DNA of 64,000 bases from Pantanalinema sp. (GCA_036704125.1 DATNQI010000090.1:1-64000), one strand, 5' to 3'. Positions 11,014-19,586 are shown, counted from the stretch's first letter. The notes: generated by a model not told the origin, from the sequence alone. Numbers and translations: made by a program.

Positions 11014-11646
11014 CTAGCTGCCGACGCTGAAACCCTTCGAGATGTCGATCGTCGGCTTGTACTCCCCCTGGCTGATCATCGGCTGGCCATCCCGGAGCAC
11101 GCCGCCATCGAGCAGGTCGCCGATGAAGAGGGTGTGATCCCCCGTGTCGAGGGCCGACGAGACGCGGCATTCGAGAAAGGCGAGCGCACCGCGAAGGATC
11201 GGGGCCCCGCTCGAGACGCCCTGATCGTATTCTACCCCGGCGAACTGGCTCGCTCCCGCCGGCGGAGGGGCCGTGAAGCACTCCTCGAGCCCCCCTTGCG
11301 CGCGCTCCAGCAGGTTCACGGCGAAGAAGCCGCTCTCTTTGATCAGGTCGTGGACCGGGTGCTGCCGCCGGACCGCGACGGAGATGCGCGGCGGATGCTG
11401 GCTCGCCGTCGCGATGGTGGCCACGACGATTCCCATTGAACGCCCGTCGTGATGGGCCGTCAGCACGGCGACGCTCGAGACGACGGCATCCAGGGCCTTG
11501 TCTGCCCGGTCGAGGCGCGCGGCCTCGCCGATCTCCTTGACGATGTCGACGTACTCGAGGATCCCCCCTCGCTGCGGCATCTCGGCCGAAAACTCGAGCG
11601 CCTGCTCGCTGAAAGAGCCGGTCTTCGCCTTGCGATGCTCCGCCAT
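11014..11646 (-). CDS. Flavin reductase-like FMN-binding domain protein
   Basis: 210 residues from ATG 11646 with AGGAGGGG upstream. Matches the split-barrel flavin reductase family (DIM6/NTAB): VSSVAVLTAHHDGRSMGIVVATIATASQHPPRISVAVRRQHPVHDLIKESGFFAVNLL is the characteristic FMN-binding segment, and SSALDTGDHTLFIGDLLDGGV the second conserved block. It likely reduces or uses FMN, or supplies reduced flavin to a monooxygenase. The first about 45 residues are extra to the domain. The stop lies next to the putative operator of the CDF gene, so the two could be read together. Confidence 0.85.
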   Translation of the reverse strand: MAEHRKAKTGSFSEQALEFSAEMPQRGGILEYVDIVKEIGEAARLDRADKALDAVVSSVAVLTAHHDGRSMGIVVATIATASQHPPRISVAVRRQHPVHDLIKESGFFAVNLLERAQGGLEECFTAPPPAGASQFAGVEYDQGVSSGAPILRGALAFLECRVSSALDTGDHTLFIGDLLDGGVLRDGQPMISQGEYKPTIDISKGFSVGS

Positions 11647-11707
11647 GGTCCCCTCCTTGAATCAAGCCTCACCCGGCGCCATCTTAGGCGCTGAAAACGC
11701 TTCGATA

Positions 11708-11774
11708 CAATGCTTGCAGGTTCCTTAGCGGGGCGATAGGTAACGTGATTCTTATTTAACCACTGCAAGCATTG
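11708..11774. repeat. Inverted repeat CAATGCTTGCAG / CTGCAAGCATTG between divergent genes
   Basis: Perfect 12-bp arms at 11708-11719 and 11763-11774, 43 bases apart, in the spacer between the flavin reductase gene (minus) and the TPR gene (plus). A plus-strand TACAAT at 11706-11711 overlaps the left arm, so a protein bound here could control one or both genes. Confidence 0.55.
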
Positions 11775-11838
11775 ACCAGGAGACTTGGCTGCCGGGTATG
11801 ATGCCCGGAGTATCGTTCCAGAGAAGGCGCAGCCGTCC

Positions 11839-13668
11839 ATGCCCATCGATTCCTCAGCGCTCGTCGAGGCCCTCGTCAACGCGGGCACCATCTCCACAGC
11901 CGATCGCGATCGCGCCGCCGAGGCGCTGCGCGAGCGCGAGACGCTGCTGAACGCGCTGCTGCGCGTGAGCCCCCTGCGCTTCGCGGACCTCGTCACCCTT
12001 CACTTCGGTCCGAACGGCTTGCCCAGCCATGGCGAACGCTCCTTGAACGATCGCCTCGGCGCTCGCTTGATCGCAGCCAAGGCGCTCACCCAGTTCCAGC
12101 TCAAGCAAGCGCTAATGGCCCAGGTGCACCAGCCTCAGCCCCTGGGACGCCTGCTGCAGGAAGGGCATGGCGTCTCGGCATCTGCCATCCAGGCGGCCCT
12201 CGGCAGCCAGGAAGTTCTCAAGCCGCGCCTTTCCGACGCCGATCAGCTCGGGCCTCTCTTGATCCGGTGGGGCATCCTCAGCCCCGAGCAGTGGCGCGCC
12301 GTGCTTGCCGCCGGTCGCAACCCGGCGCAGACCCTCCTGGCGCAGCACCTGTGCAACAAAGAGCACCTTCAGCGCGCCCACCTCTACCTTCAGGAGAAGC
12401 GAGCGCTCTTTCTGCGTCGCCGTCACAGGCTCGGGGAGGTCCTGGTCGCGACGCGAGTGCTGGATCGCGAGACGCTCGCAAAAGCGCTTGCATGCCAGGT
12501 CGATCAACCCTTCATGCTGGGCGAGCTGCTCGTCATGCAGCGCTACTGCAGCCCCGAGGCGGTCCTCGAAGGCCTCGCCGAGCAGCAGCGCCGCTACGAC
12601 GCCGACGCCGAGGCACTCCTTCCCCCTTTGACGCCGGTGCTGCCGCCCGAGCTCCCGGCCCCCGAGCCCGAACCGGAGGAGGCGCCGAGGCCCGATCGCC
12701 GGCGTGCGATCGCCCTCGCGCTCGCCGTCACCGTCATCATCGGATCGGCGACCTGGTACGGCATGCGCTTCCAGAAGGGCGATTTCGGATGGCTCGGGAT
12801 GTTCGCTCGCCCCGGGCAAGCCGGAAAATCTCCGGGCCGCTCGGCACCGGGCGACGTCCTGAGCGGTAGCGCGAGCGCCCCGCAGGACCAGGGGCCGGCG
12901 TCGCGCTACGACGACCTGAGCATCCCGGGCGCCGAGGCGACGCTCCAGGGGAGTTCCGCCAGCCTGCTCGCCGACCTGGGCCTGCGCGACGATCCCTTCG
13001 CGAAGGACGGCGCACCCAGCACCCCCAACACGATGCCCCCCATGAGCGAGCTTCCTAGCCAGGGAGTTCGTGGCGAAGGGGTCTTCGCTGCGCCCGAGGG
13101 GGCTGGCCCCCCCCGGGCCACCCAGGCCAATCCGATGAGCGGTCCGGCAGGCGCCCCCAGTAGCCGCTACCCGATGAGCCACGACCCCGTCCCCGCCCCG
13201 CAGCCAGCTGGGCAGGGCGTGAGCGCCCCGTCCCCGTTCTCCTCGTCGCAGCCCAGCTTGAACGCGCGCCTCACCCTGGATCCCATGCGCGGCCGAGAGG
13301 GCGACGCCGCGTTCACTCCTCCCGCCAACGTCCCCCCGCCGCCGGTAGAGCCTTCGCGAAGGAAGCTGACCACCGCCCCCAGCGACCTCGACGAGCGAAC
13401 CATCAACCGCTCCGGGGCCGTGTTCCACTATCGGCTGGGGCAGGCCAACTTCGCCCAGGGCAGGACCGCTGCAGCACGCCAGGAGTTCCTGGCCGCCCTC
13501 GCGACGGACCCCGACAACCCGCTGCCGCTTTACTACCTGGGGCGCCTCGAGGAAGCCGCCGGCCGAGGTGCCGAGGCGCGAAAGGCCTACGAGCGATACC
13601 TCGCCCGCCTCCCGAACGGTGAATTTCGCGCAGAGGTGGCGATCCGGATCCAGCGCCTGAAAAACTAA
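11839..13668 (+). CDS. Membrane-anchored protein with MshEN/GspE-N-like repeats and a C-terminal TPR
   Basis: 609 residues from ATG 11839; the TTG at 11785 is too close to its AGGAG. The N-terminal 250 residues contain repeated units of the form LGxLLVxxGxLsxExLxxALxxQ (GPLLIRWGILSPEQ near 138, RLGEVLVATRVLDRETL near 197, LGELLVMQRYCSPEAV near 227), the pattern of the N-terminal domain of GspE/PilB-type ATPases. Then a Pro/Glu linker, one membrane helix (about 290-310), a long Pro/Ser/Ala disordered stretch and a TPR-like pair (about 528-609: FHYRLGQANFAQGRTAAARQEFLAAL and LYYLGRLEEAAGRGAEARKAYERYL). No ATPase domain. Could be a scaffold for pilus or secretion machinery or c-di-GMP binding; this is inference. 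Confidence 0.75.
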   Translation: MPIDSSALVEALVNAGTISTADRDRAAEALRERETLLNALLRVSPLRFADLVTLHFGPNGLPSHGERSLNDRLGARLIAAKALTQFQLKQALMAQVHQPQPLGRLLQEGHGVSASAIQAALGSQEVLKPRLSDADQLGPLLIRWGILSPEQWRAVLAAGRNPAQTLLAQHLCNKEHLQRAHLYLQEKRALFLRRRHRLGEVLVATRVLDRETLAKALACQVDQPFMLGELLVMQRYCSPEAVLEGLAEQQRRYDADAEALLPPLTPVLPPELPAPEPEPEEAPRPDRRRAIALALAVTVIIGSATWYGMRFQKGDFGWLGMFARPGQAGKSPGRSAPGDVLSGSASAPQDQGPASRYDDLSIPGAEATLQGSSASLLADLGLRDDPFAKDGAPSTPNTMPPMSELPSQGVRGEGVFAAPEGAGPPRATQANPMSGPAGAPSSRYPMSHDPVPAPQPAGQGVSAPSPFSSSQPSLNARLTLDPMRGREGDAAFTPPANVPPPPVEPSRRKLTTAPSDLDERTINRSGAVFHYRLGQANFAQGRTAAARQEFLAALATDPDNPLPLYYLGRLEEAAGRGAEARKAYERYLARLPNGEFRAEVAIRIQRLKN

Positions 13669-13727
13669 TACGGATGAAGAACGGGTAAAAACCTGGCTAA
13701 AAGGGCTTTTTTCCCATGCCTGATTCG

Positions 13728-13736
13728 TGCTAGAAT
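13728..13736 (+). promoter_or_regulatory. Extended -10 promoter of rpsT
   Basis: TGCTAGAAT ends exactly 8 bases before an ATG (13745) that is in frame with rpsT. The same geometry is seen at dnaX and yqeG. Transcription probably starts at or next to that ATG. Confidence 0.6.
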
Positions 13737-13801
13737 GACGGCTCATGTCGGCGCAGTCCCGAAGGATTGCAATGATGGCCGACGAGAAGGAGGTGAATAT
13801 C

Positions 13802-14074
13802 GTGGCTAAGCGAATCAAATCCGGCATCAAGCGTGTGGAGATCGCCGAGCGCAATCGCATGCGCAACGTGGCGGTCAAGTCGGCGGTCAAGACGCGTTTC
13901 AAGCGCGTTCACGAGGCGATGAACAATGCCGAAGACCAGGCTCGCACCTCTGAGCTTCTCAAGGTGGCGATCAGCACGATCGATCGTGCGGCTCGCAAGG
14001 GGATCATCCATCCCAACACCGCCGCTCGCCGCAAGTCGCGGTTGGTCAAGGCCCTCAACGCCAAGACCGTCTAA
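13802..14074 (+). CDS. rpsT: 30S ribosomal protein S20
   Basis: 90 residues from GTG 13802, five bases after AAGGAGGTGA. MAKRIKSGIKRVEIAERNRMRNVAVKSAVKTRFKRV and HPNTAARRKSRLVKAL are the typical S20 start and end; it binds the 5' domain of 16S rRNA. The frame is open back to an ATG at 13745, which would add 19 non-conserved residues; family length favours 13802. The 13745 ATG may still be used as a leaderless start or a short leader peptide. It has its own promoter and terminator. Confidence 0.96.
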   Translation: MAKRIKSGIKRVEIAERNRMRNVAVKSAVKTRFKRVHEAMNNAEDQARTSELLKVAISTIDRAARKGIIHPNTAARRKSRLVKALNAKTV

Positions 14075-14103
14075 ACTCCGCGCGAAGCTTTCGACGAACT
14101 GAA

Positions 14104-14137
14104 AAGAACCTGCGTCCTCTCAGGCAGGTTCTTTTTT
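14104..14137 (+). terminator. Terminator of rpsT
   Basis: Ten-base stem AAGAACCTGC / GCAGGTTCTT (14104-14113 with 14124-14133) followed by a run of T residues; a textbook intrinsic terminator. Confidence 0.93.
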
Positions 14138-14138
14138 G

Positions 14139-14167
14139 TTGTCCGGGCAACCCAGACTTAATGTAAT
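14139..14167 (+). promoter_or_regulatory. Probable sigma70-type promoter of the lipoprotein gene at 14267
   Basis: TTGTCC at 14139-14144, 17-base spacer, TGTAAT at 14162-14167. This would give a leader of roughly 90 bases ending in a strong AAGGAGG site. Confidence 0.5.
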
Positions 14168-14266
14168 CTTAGAGCAACTTTCAGCTGCGCTTTACCGGCT
14201 TCTTGGCCGCGCCCCCGATAACCCTCTCAACAGACGTGTTAGTAAACCGTCACCAAGGAGGCAGGG

Positions 14267-15043
14267 ATGAAGTACAATCAAATCGCGCTGGCGCTGCTGG
14301 TCGCAATCGGTCTGACGGGCTGCGGCATGCCCAGCACGGGCACCACCGCTCGCTCCATCGCCGCGAGCTCGCCGAGCGCCGACATCTCCCGCGCCGAGTC
14401 GGTCCAGCTCCAGTCGCTCAACGACAACGGCGAGCTCGACGAGCTCGACGACGAGGCCCTCCAGGAGCTCGACGCCGAGGAAGTCGGCGAGGTCCAGGCA
14501 AGCGGCCTCTTCTCGCGCGGTTCGAGCAAGATCGGCTACGTTCGCTCGACCGAGGACGGCAAGTTCTACCTTCAGACCAAGCAAGGTATCTGGAAGAAGA
14601 AGGACATCAGCATCCCGCTGGTCACCGCGACGGACACCGTCTCCCTCAAGCTCTCGAAGTACCTGAACGCCAAGGTCCTGGTCCGCGGCGCCACCGCCAG
14701 CGGTACCATGACGGTCAAGAAGGCTTACCGCGTGCCTGACCTCTCGATCGTGATCGACCTGCTTCGCACCGGCACCGTCAGCGGCAAGCTCTACAACGCC
14801 AAGACCCTGGTCGCTCTCGAGGACGCGGCGGTCACCGTCCGCTCGGTCAACACCGGCAACATCTACCGCGCCACCACCTCGTCGAGCGGCAAGTACCGCG
14901 TCGGTCGACTGACCGCCGGCGACTACACCGTCGAAGCGACCCTCGGCGGCTTCAGCAAGGGCGTGCTCGCCAAGGTGACCATCGCCAAGCGCAAGACCAC
15001 TTCGGCCAACCTTCCCCTCGCCCCGATCGAAACGGCCTTCTAA
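14267..15043 (+). CDS. Lipoprotein with a carboxypeptidase-regulatory-like (Ig-fold) domain
   Basis: 258 residues; AAGGAGG before the ATG. Lipobox LTGC (Cys 19) after MKYNQIALALLVAIG. Next an acidic linker of repeated ELDE units (about 55-75), then a beta-rich middle (IGYVRSTEDGKFYLQTKQGIWKKKDISIPLV). The last 85 residues (GTVSGKLYNAKTLVALEDAAVTVRSV..YRATTSSSGKYRVGRLTAGDYTVEATLGGF) are a CarboxypepD-regulatory-like domain, a surface Ig-type module without catalysis. Probably an outer-surface structural protein; function unknown. Confidence 0.8.
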   Translation: MKYNQIALALLVAIGLTGCGMPSTGTTARSIAASSPSADISRAESVQLQSLNDNGELDELDDEALQELDAEEVGEVQASGLFSRGSSKIGYVRSTEDGKFYLQTKQGIWKKKDISIPLVTATDTVSLKLSKYLNAKVLVRGATASGTMTVKKAYRVPDLSIVIDLLRTGTVSGKLYNAKTLVALEDAAVTVRSVNTGNIYRATTSSSGKYRVGRLTAGDYTVEATLGGFSKGVLAKVTIAKRKTTSANLPLAPIETAF

Positions 15044-15065
15044 CCGGCGAATCCCTTCCTTCCGC

Positions 15066-15105
15066 ACCGCGGGCGGCCTGAACTTCAGGCCGCCCGCGGT
15101 GTTTT
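15066..15105 (+). terminator. Terminator of the lipoprotein gene
   Basis: Stem of about 16 bp (15066-15081 with 15085-15100) followed by GTTTT. It also lies in front of the convergent holA stop. Confidence 0.85.
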
Positions 15106-15132
15106 CGTGGCAGTGAGATCCGAAAGAAGGGG

Positions 15133-16125
15133 CTACAGGCGCGAGAGCTGAACGAGGAGCTTCTCCAGTTGAAGGGCCTCCAGGCCGCGGCCGGAGCCGG
15201 TCTTGAGGGCCACGTCGGCCTCGAGGAGCAGGGCGAGCGCCCCCCGCAGCTGGCCTGACGACCAGGCCCGGCACTGATCCAGGTCCTTCTTGATCTTGTA
15301 GCTGGACTTGGCGCCGAGGGCCTGGGCGATCGCGTCCGCGTTCATGCCGCGCTCGGCGAGCAGCTTGGCGCTCAGCCAGCCGCGCATCATGGTGGCCATG
15401 GTGGCGAGCAGCTTGAGGGCGGCCTCGGTGACCAGGAGCTTGCGCAGGCGCGCGATCGCAGCGACCGGCTTGCGATCGGCGATGGCCTGAAGCATCGCGA
15501 ACACGTCGGTCTCGCCGGGCGGCGAGAGAAGCTGCACCATCTCGAGCGAGATGGGGGCGCCCGCGGCATAGGTGGCGAGCTTGGAGAGCTCGCTTCGCAG
15601 GCGCCAGCGATCGCTCCCCAGCGCCGAGACCAGGGCCTGGGCAACGTCGTTCCCCAGCTTGACCCCGTCGGTGCGCGCCTCGTTCATCAGCCACTCGATG
15701 GCGGGCCGGTCGTCCCAGCTCTTGCCCAGGGAGAACTCACGCACCTCGGCCTTGGCCACGATCGCCTTGGTCTGCGAGAGGCGCTTGTCGATCCCGCGCG
15801 GCACCGAGAGGACGAGGTGGCAGCCCGGGGGGAGGCCCCGCTCGACGGCTTCGGCCAGGACCTCGACCTCGTCGTCGCCCGTGAACTTGCCCGCCGAGAA
15901 GTAGGGGCAGTCCCGGACGATCACGAGGCGCCCGCCGGGCCCGAAGGGCATGGTCCCCGCCGCCGCCACGGCCTGGCTCGGGGCGGTGTAAGGGCCTTCG
16001 AGCAGGTTGAGGTTGAGCGAGGCGAAAGCAGGATCGACGATCCGCGCGATGAGGTCCTCTTCGGCGGCCTTGAGGGCGTAGGTGTCGTCCCCCCACAGGA
16101 GGACGACGGGGCTGGGCGAGGCCAT
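15133..16125 (-). CDS. holA: DNA polymerase III delta subunit
   Basis: 330 residues. The clamp-loader wrench that opens the sliding clamp. The N-terminal LLWGDDTYALKAAEEDLIARI, then VIVRDCPYFS, KRLSQTKAIVAKAEVREF and the C-terminal collar helices match the HolA family, and there is no Walker A motif, as expected. The start is ATG 16125, four bases after the uppS stop; TAGGG is the only ribosome site, so it is probably translationally coupled. Last gene of the lysA operon. Confidence 0.92.
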   Translation of the reverse strand: MASPSPVVLLWGDDTYALKAAEEDLIARIVDPAFASLNLNLLEGPYTAPSQAVAAAGTMPFGPGGRLVIVRDCPYFSAGKFTGDDEVEVLAEAVERGLPPGCHLVLSVPRGIDKRLSQTKAIVAKAEVREFSLGKSWDDRPAIEWLMNEARTDGVKLGNDVAQALVSALGSDRWRLRSELSKLATYAAGAPISLEMVQLLSPPGETDVFAMLQAIADRKPVAAIARLRKLLVTEAALKLLATMATMMRGWLSAKLLAERGMNADAIAQALGAKSSYKIKKDLDQCRAWSSGQLRGALALLLEADVALKTGSGRGLEALQLEKLLVQLSRL

Positions 16126-16129
16126 GACC

Positions 16130-16888
16130 CTAGGGCCGCGCCCCGAAGCGGCGATCGCGCGACTGGAAGTCCAGCAGGGCCAGTCGGAAATCATCGCGGC
16201 GGAAGTCGGGCCAGAGGGTGTCGGTGATGTAGATCTCGGTGTAAGCCAGCTGCCACAGCAGGTAGTTGCTGATCCGGTACTCGCCGCTGGTGCGGATCAA
16301 GAGGTCGGGATCGGGCTGGCCCGCGGTGTAGAAGAAGCCGGAAAGCCGCGCCTCGTCGAGCGCGTCGGCGTCGATCTGGCCGGCCTTGGCCGCGCGCGAC
16401 ACCGCCTTGACCACCTCGAGGATCTCTCGGCGGCCGCCGTAGTTCATGGCGATGTTCAGCGTCAGCTTGGCGTTGGATCCGGTGCGCGACTCGGCCTGCT
16501 GGATCGAGGCGCGGATCTTGGGGTTCAGCTCGTCGATCTCGCCGATGAAGCGCATCCGGACGCCGTACTCGTCGAGCCCCTCGACCTCCTTGAGCAGGGA
16601 CTCCTCGAACAGGGCCCAGAGGTAGCCGACCTCGTCCGAGGACCGGTTCCAGTTCTCGGTGGAGAAGGCATAGACGCTCAGGTAGCTGATGCCGAGGTCG
16701 AGGCACGCCTTGACGAGCTCGCGCAGCGTCTCGACCCCCGCCTTGTGGCCGTGCTTGCCGGGCAGCAGACGATTGAGAGCCCAGCGACGGTTCCCGTCCA
16801 TGATCACGGCGACGTGCTGCGGGAGACGCTTGGGGTCGAGCCCCTCCCATGCCTTCGCCGGATCGATCTTGCTTGCTTTGGATGACAT
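16130..16888 (-). CDS. uppS: Undecaprenyl diphosphate synthase (cis-isoprenyl transferase)
   Basis: 252 residues from ATG 16888. Condenses isopentenyl diphosphate units into the lipid carrier for peptidoglycan and polysaccharides. Family signature HVAVIMDGNRRWA with catalytic Asp 31, SVYAFSTENWNRS, and the C-terminal DLLIRTSGEYRISNYLLWQLAYTEIYITDTLWPDF. An ATG 27 bases upstream (16915) has no ribosome site. Fourth gene of the lysA-cdaA-ybbR-uppS-holA run. Confidence 0.96.
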   Translation of the reverse strand: MSSKASKIDPAKAWEGLDPKRLPQHVAVIMDGNRRWALNRLLPGKHGHKAGVETLRELVKACLDLGISYLSVYAFSTENWNRSSDEVGYLWALFEESLLKEVEGLDEYGVRMRFIGEIDELNPKIRASIQQAESRTGSNAKLTLNIAMNYGGRREILEVVKAVSRAAKAGQIDADALDEARLSGFFYTAGQPDPDLLIRTSGEYRISNYLLWQLAYTEIYITDTLWPDFRRDDFRLALLDFQSRDRRFGARP

Positions 16889-16934
16889 CGTGTTTCCGTC
16901 CTCTTGGGGAACCATGCGGCAGATTGGTGGTGGA

Positions 16935-17312
16935 CTAGTGCGGCTGGACGATCCGGACCTCGGGGGGGCTCAGCTCCCAGCTGACCCCGGGGGGCCCCGA
17001 GATGTTGAGCGGCACATTCGTCGTGCGGCCCTGCCAGCGATGCTTGAGGTCGACGAAGACCTCCAGGTCCTCGTCGTTCAGCTTGTAGATCGCGGTCTTG
17101 GGACCCACGACCGTGACCTCGGCCACGGGAGGATCGGTCCGCAGGGCGAGGGCCTCCGGCGCGTTCCTGACCTTGACCCCGACGGTCATCTTGCGCTTGT
17201 CGCTGTCGATCCGGGGGATCAGCCCGACGAACAGCCACAGCGTGATCGCCATCAGGACGGCGATCACCTGCAACCCGCGGTTGCTCTCTTCCTTGGCCCA
17301 GAGCGAGAGCAT
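16935..17312 (-). CDS. Single-domain YbbR-like protein (CdaR-type partner of CdaA)
   Basis: 125 residues. One N-terminal membrane helix (GLQVIAVLMAITLWLFVGLI, about 13-32), then a single YbbR domain outside the membrane (KMTVGVKVRNAPEALAL..PVAEVTVVGPKTAIYKLNDEDLEVFVDL). Firmicute CdaR proteins carry several YbbR repeats; this has one. Its ATG overlaps the cdaA stop as TGATG, so both proteins are made together, consistent with control of c-di-AMP synthesis. Confidence 0.9.
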   Translation of the reverse strand: MLSLWAKEESNRGLQVIAVLMAITLWLFVGLIPRIDSDKRKMTVGVKVRNAPEALALRTDPPVAEVTVVGPKTAIYKLNDEDLEVFVDLKHRWQGRTTNVPLNISGPPGVSWELSPPEVRIVQPH

Positions 17313-18154
17313 CAGCTTGACTTCCGGAACATGGGCAGCGAGAGGTTCATGGTGCCCGAGCGCGGGGCCTGGTACAGCCCGGAGAGCATCCCGCGCAGGT
17401 CGTCCTCGGTCAGGTGCCGCTGCAGCTGGCCCATCTGGGCGACCGAGATGACGCCCGTCTCCTCGGAGACGACCACCGCGAAGGCGTCCGTCGTCTCCGA
17501 GAGCCCCAGCGCCGCGCGGTGCCGCGTACCGATGGGGCGCTTCTGGGCGCGCCGGAAGTTCTCGGAAAGGGGCAGCAGGGCGCCCGCCGCGACGATGCGC
17601 TCGCCGCGGATGATGACCGCGCCGTCGTGCAGCGGCGAGTTGGGGAAGAAGATCGAGGTCAAGAGGTCCGCCGAGATCAGGCCCTGGATGGTGGTGCCCG
17701 TCTCGATGAACTCGTTGAGGCCCGTCTGGCGCTCCAGGATGATGAGGGCGCCGATCTTTCGGGCGCTCAGCATCCGGACCGCCATGACCACCTCATCGAC
17801 CACCCGGCTGGTGTCGGTCGAGGTCTTGCCGAACAGCTCGGATCGGAAAAGCTCGCCCTGGCCGAGGAGCGACAGGGCGCGGCGCAGCTCGGGCTGGAAC
17901 ACCACCGGGATCGCCACGATGATCATGGTGGCGGCGCTCTGGACGAGCCAGGTGATGGTGTTGAGCTGCAGCGCCCGGCTGAGCAGGTAGGCGACCAAAA
18001 GCAGCAAGACGCCGCGCAGCAGCTGGACCGCTCGAGTGCCCTTGATCAGCAGGAAGAGGCGGTACAGGACCGCGCTGACCAGGAGGATGTCGAGCAGGTC
18101 CTGCCAGCGGAGGTTGGTGGCGAACTGCTGGAGGATCGCGAGCCAGTAGGCCAT
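17312..18154 (-). CDS. cdaA: Membrane diadenylate cyclase (c-di-AMP synthase)
   Basis: 280 residues. Three N-terminal membrane helices (about 1-90), then the DAC domain with the two catalytic motifs: LHDGA (DGA at 177-179) and GTRHRAA (RHR at 211-213). It converts two ATP to cyclic di-AMP, a signal tied to potassium balance and wall integrity. The stop and start codons of lysA/cdaA and of cdaA/ybbR overlap as TGATG. The C-terminal about 35 residues are beyond the core domain. Confidence 0.96.
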   Translation of the reverse strand: MAYWLAILQQFATNLRWQDLLDILLVSAVLYRLFLLIKGTRAVQLLRGVLLLLVAYLLSRALQLNTITWLVQSAATMIIVAIPVVFQPELRRALSLLGQGELFRSELFGKTSTDTSRVVDEVVMAVRMLSARKIGALIILERQTGLNEFIETGTTIQGLISADLLTSIFFPNSPLHDGAVIIRGERIVAAGALLPLSENFRRAQKRPIGTRHRAALGLSETTDAFAVVVSEETGVISVAQMGQLQRHLTEDDLRGMLSGLYQAPRSGTMNLSLPMFRKSS

Positions 18155-19500
18155 CAGCGGCTGCCCCCGAGGCGCGGCGGCAGGCGATCGCGCGCCACCA
18201 GGTCTGCGAGCGTCTCGCGCTCGGCCACCACGTCGGCCCGACCGTCGCTGACGAGCACCATGGCGGGCCTGGCCAGGCGGTTGTAGTTGGAGGCCATCGA
18301 GTAGCAGTAGGCGCCGGTGCCCCACAGCACGACCAGCTCGCCGGCGGCCATCCTGGGGAGCTTCAGCGAGTCGATCAGGATGTCGCCCGACTCGCAGCAC
18401 TTGCCCGCGAGGGTGACCGTCTCGTAGCACTCGCCGGTCTGGACGGGATCCGCCGCGTAGCGCGCCCCGTAGGTGATGGGGCGAGGGTTGTCGGGCATGC
18501 CGCCGTCCACCGAGAGGTAGGTGCGCACCCCGGGGATGTCCTTGCGGGTGCCCACGGTGTAGACCGTGGCCCCCGCGGTGCCGACGATCGACCGGCCCGG
18601 CTCGACCAGGAGCTTGGGCAGCTTGAGGCCCCGCTCGGCGCAGCCCGTCTGGACCCGCTCGGCGATGGCCGCGACTAGCGCCGGGATGGAGGGCGGGTCG
18701 TCCTCGCCGGTGTAGGCGATCCCCAGGCCGCCTCCCACGTCGAGCTCCTCGACGCGCAGGCCGTAGGTCTGCTCGACGCGCAAGGCCCAGTCGAGCAGGA
18801 CGTCCACGTTGAGCAAGAAGGGCTCGATGTCGAAGATCTGCGAGCCGATGTGGGCCTGGAACCCCATGAACTGGAGGTGGTCGCTCGCGACCACGTGGCG
18901 CATGGCCTCGTCGAGCTGGTGGGGCAGGTCGAAGCCGAACTTGGTGTCCACGTGCCCGGTGCGAACGTACTCGTGGGTGTGCGCCTCGATGCCGGGCGTC
19001 AGGCGCAAGAGCAGCTGGGGGCGCACCCCCATCTCCCTGGAGATGGCGCTGAGCTGGTGGAGCTCGTCCAGGTTGTCGACCATGAAGCGGCCGATCCCCT
19101 CTTCGAGGGCGAGGCGCATCTCCTCGGGGCTCTTGTTGCTGCCCTGGAAGTGGATCCGCTCGGGCGGGATCCCCGCCCTGAGGGCGGTGAAGAGCTCGCC
19201 GCCCGAGACCACTTCGGTGGCGAGCCCCTCGTCGTGCAGGAGGCGGTTGATCGCCATGTTGCACAGGGCCTTGCTCGCGAACAGGACCTCGAAAGGCCCC
19301 GGGTAGTGAGCCTTCAGGGCGTCGAGGTAGGTCCGTGCCGCCGTGCGCAGCGTGTCCTCGTCCATGACGTAGAGGGGGGTCCCGTAGGTGCGCGCCAGCT
19401 CGACGAGGTCGCACCCTCCGATCTCCCAGCGACCGTGCGCATTGACGTGCGCGGTCACGGGCCGGATGCGCTGGTTGCAGGCCTGCTCGGCTAGGGGCAT
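18154..19500 (-). CDS. lysA: Diaminopimelate decarboxylase
   Basis: 448 residues, a PLP enzyme of alanine-racemase fold. It converts meso-diaminopimelate to lysine. Lys 77 in EVLFASKALCN is the PLP lysine; HIGSQIFD, VDVGGGLGIAYTG (DVGGGLG phosphate loop), EPGRSIVG and CESGDIL (active-site Cys from the partner subunit) are present. First gene of the operon, with an extended -10 promoter 42 bases upstream. Links diaminopimelate metabolism to the wall genes downstream. Confidence 0.97.
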   Translation of the reverse strand: MPLAEQACNQRIRPVTAHVNAHGRWEIGGCDLVELARTYGTPLYVMDEDTLRTAARTYLDALKAHYPGPFEVLFASKALCNMAINRLLHDEGLATEVVSGGELFTALRAGIPPERIHFQGSNKSPEEMRLALEEGIGRFMVDNLDELHQLSAISREMGVRPQLLLRLTPGIEAHTHEYVRTGHVDTKFGFDLPHQLDEAMRHVVASDHLQFMGFQAHIGSQIFDIEPFLLNVDVLLDWALRVEQTYGLRVEELDVGGGLGIAYTGEDDPPSIPALVAAIAERVQTGCAERGLKLPKLLVEPGRSIVGTAGATVYTVGTRKDIPGVRTYLSVDGGMPDNPRPITYGARYAADPVQTGECYETVTLAGKCCESGDILIDSLKLPRMAAGELVVLWGTGAYCYSMASNYNRLARPAMVLVSDGRADVVAERETLADLVARDRLPPRLGGSR

Positions 19501-19541
19501 GGACCGTCCTTGTTGGGGAGCAATGTGAGCGGGGTCCGATG

Positions 19542-19550
19542 ATTATAACA
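19542..19550 (-). promoter_or_regulatory. Extended -10 promoter of the lysA operon
   Basis: Minus-strand TGTTATAAT, a full-consensus -10 with the TGn extension. It lies back to back with the plus-strand promoter at 19587. Confidence 0.75.
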
Positions 19551-19586
19551 TGCCGCCCCCCCGGAAATCAGCCTCATGCGGGCTTG

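Noticed and set aside
16888-16915. Longer uppS start at 16915
   Set aside because: No ribosome site and nine extra residues not typical of the family.
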